A program made the translations under genes and the position numbers. 64,000 bases of DNA, taken from the NCBI RefSeq assembly GCF_018424685.1, contig NZ_QTKX01000001.1, positions 1,488,001-1,552,000 of the forward strand, given 5' to 3'. Positions within the stretch are counted from its first letter, which is position 1. Each line of letters begins with the position of its first letter. The notes beneath the pieces are model-generated. The model did not search any database and was not told the origin of the DNA. It worked only from the letters and a program-made list of their open reading frames with translations. This DNA comes from Mesobacillus boroniphilus. GTDB taxonomy: Bacteria > Bacillota > Bacilli > Bacillales > Cytobacillaceae. This document shows, piece by piece, positions 60,225-64,000 of this stretch.

Positions 60225-60728
60225 TCATATAAGATGGTAGTCAAAAATCAGTAAATAAAAGAGTACAAAAAGTACTGAAAGAGCCAGCGCGATTATAGGC
60301 TTCTTATAGTGGAGCCTGAGCATAGGATACATCGTAGCATAGAAAAATACTTCCCAGCCCATAGACCAACCGTGTGCAAATTTAATGGCTCCTAAATTTA
60401 GCGCAATCGCCTCTATAATGACCGACAATGATATCCACTTTACGTAATACCACAACCTTCCAGTTGTTTTCTCTGGAAAGTTGCCCAAAAACAGGATAAT
60501 GATACTTGGGTAAAAAACAAACGTATAAAGTGTTTCTGTGACAAATAGACTGATGAAATTCTTATCAAACTCCCACAATTGTTTGTTGCCTATGTACGAA
60601 ATATACTCATAGAAGCAGCTAAACAAGGCCCAGTAATAAAAAGTAGGTAAATACTCTTTCCACCTTTGCCATTTTCCCATTCCAACTGACAACACGATCC
60701 CACCAACAATGACTACAGCATGGAACAA
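60225..60728 (-). CDS. CBO0543-family membrane protein, second copy
   Basis: A 167-residue, five-helix protein with the same pattern as the one at 43223: KWQRWKEYLPTFYYWALF, YPSIIILFLGNFPEKT, HGWSMGWEVFFYATMYPMLRLHYKKP. Function unknown. TTG start behind GGAGGGGAG. It lies 105 nt downstream of the start of the ykoS-like gene on the same strand order but upstream of that operon, so it could be its first gene. Confidence 0.8.
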   Translation of the reverse strand: MFHAVVIVGGIVLSVGMGKWQRWKEYLPTFYYWALFSCFYEYISYIGNKQLWEFDKNFISLFVTETLYTFVFYPSIIILFLGNFPEKTTGRLWYYVKWISLSVIIEAIALNLGAIKFAHGWSMGWEVFFYATMYPMLRLHYKKPIIALALSVLFVLFYLLIFDYHLI

Positions 60729-60873
60729 GCTCTCCCCTCCCTTTTATAACCATCGCCTTAAGAACTTCCTGTTAGTTTCCATTAATCAATCAAATGTATT
60801 TTCTACCAATCACGTTGTTTTATGTATGTGGAGTTCCCGAGTGCTGGTGATAATAGGTTTAATATTTCCCTAT

Positions 60874-60907
60874 AAAAAAACTGTACTGGTTATTTTAACC
60901 AGTACAG
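60874..60907 (-). terminator. Terminator of the MFS efflux gene
   Basis: Minus strand CTGTACTGGTTA / TAACCAGTACAG with a 3-nt loop and seven T. Confidence 0.92.
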
Positions 60908-60911
60908 CTTT

Positions 60912-62156
60912 TTATCCCTCTTCTGTTAAATTGCTCTCTGCCTCAAGGATAAAAAGATCCTTTTTCGACTGAAAGAAAATGATGGATGTCAGGGCAACCG
61001 CCAGTAGCAATCCCAGAGCCGAGAAAGCAATGGTGACAGTTTGTAGTTTTACTACTTCCGCTAAATAACCCAATAGTAAGGTTAAAATGATTTGAACCAT
61101 TGCCTGAAAGAAGGCAAACGCGCTGCTGAACCTTCCCATCAAGTCAACCGGTACATTGTTTTGGAAAAAAGTAGTGTAACCAGTAAACGAAAATGGAGAA
61201 AAGAACCCAATAATGATAAAGCCAATTACAGCCAGAGGAACCGTGTTTGATGAGGCAAGATAAAACATCAAGTAACCTGTTACTGACAAAAAGGATCCCA
61301 ATCCTAATAGCATTTTTATTGAAAGACGATTCGCCAGGGCTGACACTGCAAATGACCCAGCCACATACCCTGCTCCAGTGAGACTTACCAACAACCCATA
61401 ATTCTTTTCGGATAAGCCAACAACCTGCTGTATGAAGGTTACCTCCTGAGAATCAAGTGCAAATGAAATTAATGTAATGAACTGAAAAATCAGGAAAACC
61501 ACCATAAATCCTGCTGCTGTTTTCCCAAAATTGATCACAGCCTTCCAGTCAGCAGCGATCATTTTCATCGTAATCCGATCTCTATATTGTTCATCATTTA
61601 GCCTTTCATCAACATCCGGCAGGAAGAATATTGCCACAGCACATAAAAAGAAAGTTACAGCATTAATATAAATACTTGTATTTATGCTTCCATACATTAT
61701 CAGCAGTCCTGACACACTCGGTCCAACCAGCATAGCCCCAGATGTTGCAAAGGAAAAAATTGAATTGAATCGTTTTCTCTTTTCGGGAGGAACAAGCTTT
61801 GTTATGTACGTTTCTGAAGTGGGACCAAAAAATGCACCTGCTATATTAGTTAAGAACATAATAATATAAATTGGAACTAGCGAATTAAATAATGGGATGA
61901 TTGCAATTAAAACACCACGAAGGATATCAATGGAAACCATTAACCTTCTCTTATTGACACGATCAATGACGCTACCTGCCCATGTATTAGTTAAAAGGAT
62001 TGCCAAAGGCCTGATGATGAATAATCCTGCAATTGCCGCGGCAGAACCTGTTAATTTTAATACTAATAAATTAATAGCCACAAAATAAATCCAATTACCG
62101 ATGTTTGAAATCCCAATTCCGAGAACCAAAAGTATAGGATTCTTCCAGCCCTTCAA
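60912..62156 (-). CDS. MFS transporter (macrolide-efflux-like)
   Basis: A 414-residue, 12-helix MFS protein of the MefA/YfiS type: LLVLGIGISNIGNWIYFVA in helix 1, TNTWAGSVIDRVNKRRLM (motif A), PPEKRKRFNSIFS after helix 4. Such proteins export drugs or metabolites; substrate unknown. TTG start behind GAGGGG. Confidence 0.88.
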   Translation of the reverse strand: MKGWKNPILLVLGIGISNIGNWIYFVAINLLVLKLTGSAAAIAGLFIIRPLAILLTNTWAGSVIDRVNKRRLMVSIDILRGVLIAIIPLFNSLVPIYIIMFLTNIAGAFFGPTSETYITKLVPPEKRKRFNSIFSFATSGAMLVGPSVSGLLIMYGSINTSIYINAVTFFLCAVAIFFLPDVDERLNDEQYRDRITMKMIAADWKAVINFGKTAAGFMVVFLIFQFITLISFALDSQEVTFIQQVVGLSEKNYGLLVSLTGAGYVAGSFAVSALANRLSIKMLLGLGSFLSVTGYLMFYLASSNTVPLAVIGFIIIGFFSPFSFTGYTTFFQNNVPVDLMGRFSSAFAFFQAMVQIILTLLLGYLAEVVKLQTVTIAFSALGLLLAVALTSIIFFQSKKDLFILEAESNLTEEG

Positions 62157-62480
62157 ACAGACCCCTCCTGAGTGCAGAAAATAAATGTAAAATTATAACT
62201 AAACTATTTCTCTTTTCATCCTATCTTTCCCTTCCAAAAGTTTCAAGAAGCCATTTATTTCTTTTTGAAATTTTTACCAATTTAAATAATAGTCACAATT
62301 TGTCCACATAAATTTTCCCAACATTAATATAAAAAACTCTTTATTCCCGCATTCGTACCCACATTAAACCTCATGCCTATTAATTTCATTTATTTACCAC
62401 TCCGAGTCATACAATTTACCCATTTATAACATTAGTATATTACTTATAATGGTATATAGAATTGATAAGGAGCTGAAACC
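62157..62480. other. Intergenic region before the FtsH-like gene
   Basis: 324 AT-rich bases between divergent genes. A TATAAT box at 62445-62450 lies 31 nt before the FtsH-like start, with only a weak -35. I see no ORF, RNA or strong palindrome in the rest. Confidence 0.4.
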
Positions 62481-64000
62481 ATGAATTCTAATCCGAAGTT
62501 TGTTTCTAAGATCCTTCCGCTTTTTGCGGTGTTTATGGTTATAGTTACGATAGCAGCGACATTTGTCGTTCAAAATACTGATGATAAAGTATCTGTCCCA
62601 TTCTCTTCCCTTGTCAAGTCAATAGAGGGCCTAAATGGTGATGAAGCAACTCTTATTGAAAAAATGGATGGAACTCTACTACTCAAGACTAAAGAAGCAA
62701 CATTAGTTTCCCAAGTTCCACCCGGCAGCGAGATGGTCGACAAATTAGTAGAAAAATATAATATAAAGTATGAATATATGAATAACAGCAGATATGGCGC
62801 TTGGATTCTTGGTGGTGTGTTAGTGCTTTTGATGGGCGCAGCCTTCGTGATTCAAAAGAAAACTGGAGGTATAGGTACAGGCAATAGAATGAAAAATAGT
62901 TTATCAAAGCCTAACCCTCTGCCTTCCATTACCTTAGAAAATGTAGGTGGATTGCAGGATGAAATGAAAGAGGAAATCATCCAGACTCTATCAATCTTGA
63001 AAAATCCAGACAAGTCGGCAAAGATGGGCATTAAGCCTCCTAAGGGAATTCTTTTGTATGGACCTCCAGGTACAGGTAAAACCTTGCTTGCTCAAGCTAT
63101 TGCGCGAGAATTGAATGCCAACTTTTTCACAGCCAGCGGATCTGCATTTAATGAAATGTTCATCGGTGTAGGTGCATCACGTGTCCGAAGCTTATTCCAA
63201 AGTGCCCGGAAGCAAGGTCCAGCAGTAATTTTCATAGATGAAGTCGACGCTCTTGCAGGTAAGCGTAAACCCCATGGCGGTGAAGAAGGCGAAAAGACAT
63301 TGACAGAGCTACTTGTCCAGCTTGACGGGGGACATCCTAATGATGGTATCCTTTTCATTGCTGCAACAAACAGAAAAGACATGCTGGATGATGCATTCCT
63401 GCGGCCTGGACGTATTGATTTCTCATTCAATGTCCCTCTTCCGGATACGAGAGGTAGAAGGGAAATCATTGATATCCATATTAAAGGGAAAAACCTTGCT
63501 GACAATGTTGTCTCATCATTAGATGATCTGGCTGAAAGCACTTCTGGATTCTCTGGTGCCGAGCTGCATTCATTGTTTGAGACTGCAAGTAGACGGGCTT
63601 TAAGAAATGGACAGGATTTCATTTCAAAGAGTGATATAGATTATTCTCTTGACCGAACTATCCTTGGAAGCACTTCCCGCACTCTTCAGGATGCCGACAC
63701 AAAGCGCAGGGTTGCAATCCACGAGGCAGGCCATGCTCTTGTTTCTGCTGTCACTAAACCCGGGTCAGTTCGCAAAGCAACCATCATACCCCGGGGACAG
63801 GCACTCGGTTATGTAGCTCCAATTCCTAAAGAGCTTCAATTGTCTACACATAGCGACTTGATTGACCGAATTGCCATGATTCTTGCTGGTGGTGTTGCTG
63901 AACGGATGATTCTAGGTGAACACAGTATCGGAGTAAGCGGAGATGTCCAACAAGCTAAACAGATTATTGAACAGATGGTTGACACCGGTTTGCTGCAGGA
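62481..64000 (+). CDS. Membrane-anchored FtsH-like AAA+ zinc protease, 3' end cut by window
   Basis: At least 506 codons, open at the right edge. Residues 10-30 and about 111-128 are membrane helices enclosing a small outer domain, the FtsH topology. AAA module: Walker A GPPGTGKT, pore loop EMFIGVGASRVRSLF, Walker B VIFIDEVDAL, SRH with LRPGRIDFSF. Protease: HEAGHAL zinc motif and the third ligand region GVSGDVQQA. It is diverged from housekeeping FtsH (GSAFNEMF instead of GSDFVEMF), so probably a paralogue. AAGGAG precedes ATG. Confidence 0.93.
   Translation, partial: MNSNPKFVSKILPLFAVFMVIVTIAATFVVQNTDDKVSVPFSSLVKSIEGLNGDEATLIEKMDGTLLLKTKEATLVSQVPPGSEMVDKLVEKYNIKYEYMNNSRYGAWILGGVLVLLMGAAFVIQKKTGGIGTGNRMKNSLSKPNPLPSITLENVGGLQDEMKEEIIQTLSILKNPDKSAKMGIKPPKGILLYGPPGTGKTLLAQAIARELNANFFTASGSAFNEMFIGVGASRVRSLFQSARKQGPAVIFIDEVDALAGKRKPHGGEEGEKTLTELLVQLDGGHPNDGILFIAATNRKDMLDDAFLRPGRIDFSFNVPLPDTRGRREIIDIHIKGKNLADNVVSSLDDLAESTSGFSGAELHSLFETASRRALRNGQDFISKSDIDYSLDRTILGSTSRTLQDADTKRRVAIHEAGHALVSAVTKPGSVRKATIIPRGQALGYVAPIPKELQLSTHSDLIDRIAMILAGGVAERMILGEHSIGVSGDVQQAKQIIEQMVDTGLLQ

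Noticed and set aside
63092..63622. 176-codon minus-strand frame under the FtsH-like gene
   Set aside because: The plus strand encodes intact AAA+ and zinc protease motifs across this stretch; the antisense frame is a by-product.

Overview
The window is AT-rich, densely coded DNA with the gene content and signals of a spore-forming Bacillaceae close to Bacillus/Mesobacillus. The support is racA, a spoIIP paralogue, pbpF-type and pbpA-type penicillin-binding proteins, ywbE, ypuA, cspD, a ykoS/ykoT-like pair, a yugO-like K+ channel, many TTG starts behind strong GGAGG ribosome sites, and promoters of sigma-W/ECF, sigma-B and sigma-H type. No insertion sequence, CRISPR array or complete prophage is visible.

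Layout: 1-6968 holds a HAD phosphatase, an RsbR-type stressosome protein, ywbE, a CPA2 antiporter and two YitT-family membrane proteins. 6969-8163 holds tRNA-Arg(CCT), a stray copy of its 5' end and a 52-bp tandem array. 8164-20918 is transport: a PAP2 protein, an amino-acid permease, an ABC-2 exporter pair, a MacB-like ABC pair, a GntR/ABC/permease/ECF-sigma operon and a membrane acyltransferase. 21065-30579 carries cell-envelope genes (VanW protein, class B PBP, lipoprotein, ypuA), GNAT acetyltransferases and small membrane proteins. 30843-35760 holds racA, cspD and a five-gene stress operon. 35848-47398 is mixed metabolism and transport (LacI regulator, MEDS protein, nitronate monooxygenase, orphan holin, PlsY paralogue, MFS, frameshifted ZIP transporter, two CorA proteins, SpoIIP). 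47632-64000 has an ECF sigma/anti-sigma pair, class A PBP, a large 52-bp array, an ABC exporter, UppP, a three-gene lipid-linked glycosylation cluster, an MFS efflux protein and a membrane-anchored FtsH-like protease cut by the window end.

Three observations stand out. First, a lipoprotein / DUF350 / unknown / glutathionylspermidine-synthase-like ligase / K+ channel operon has a textbook sigma-W promoter (TGAAAC, 16 nt, CGTA). Similar ECF boxes precede an ABC exporter, ypuA and the local ECF sigma gene, suggesting a coordinated envelope-stress response. Second, three intergenic tandem arrays unrelated in sequence all have a period of exactly 52 bp, close to five turns of B-DNA, and each unit holds a palindrome. 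Third, a 40-codon upstream ORF with an EPDPD motif precedes one corA gene and recalls the MgtL magnesium-sensing leader of enterobacteria. Several small genes absent from ordinary ORF calling (35-51 aa) were recovered from ribosome sites and promoters. All functional statements rest on motif reading and recall of families, not on searches.
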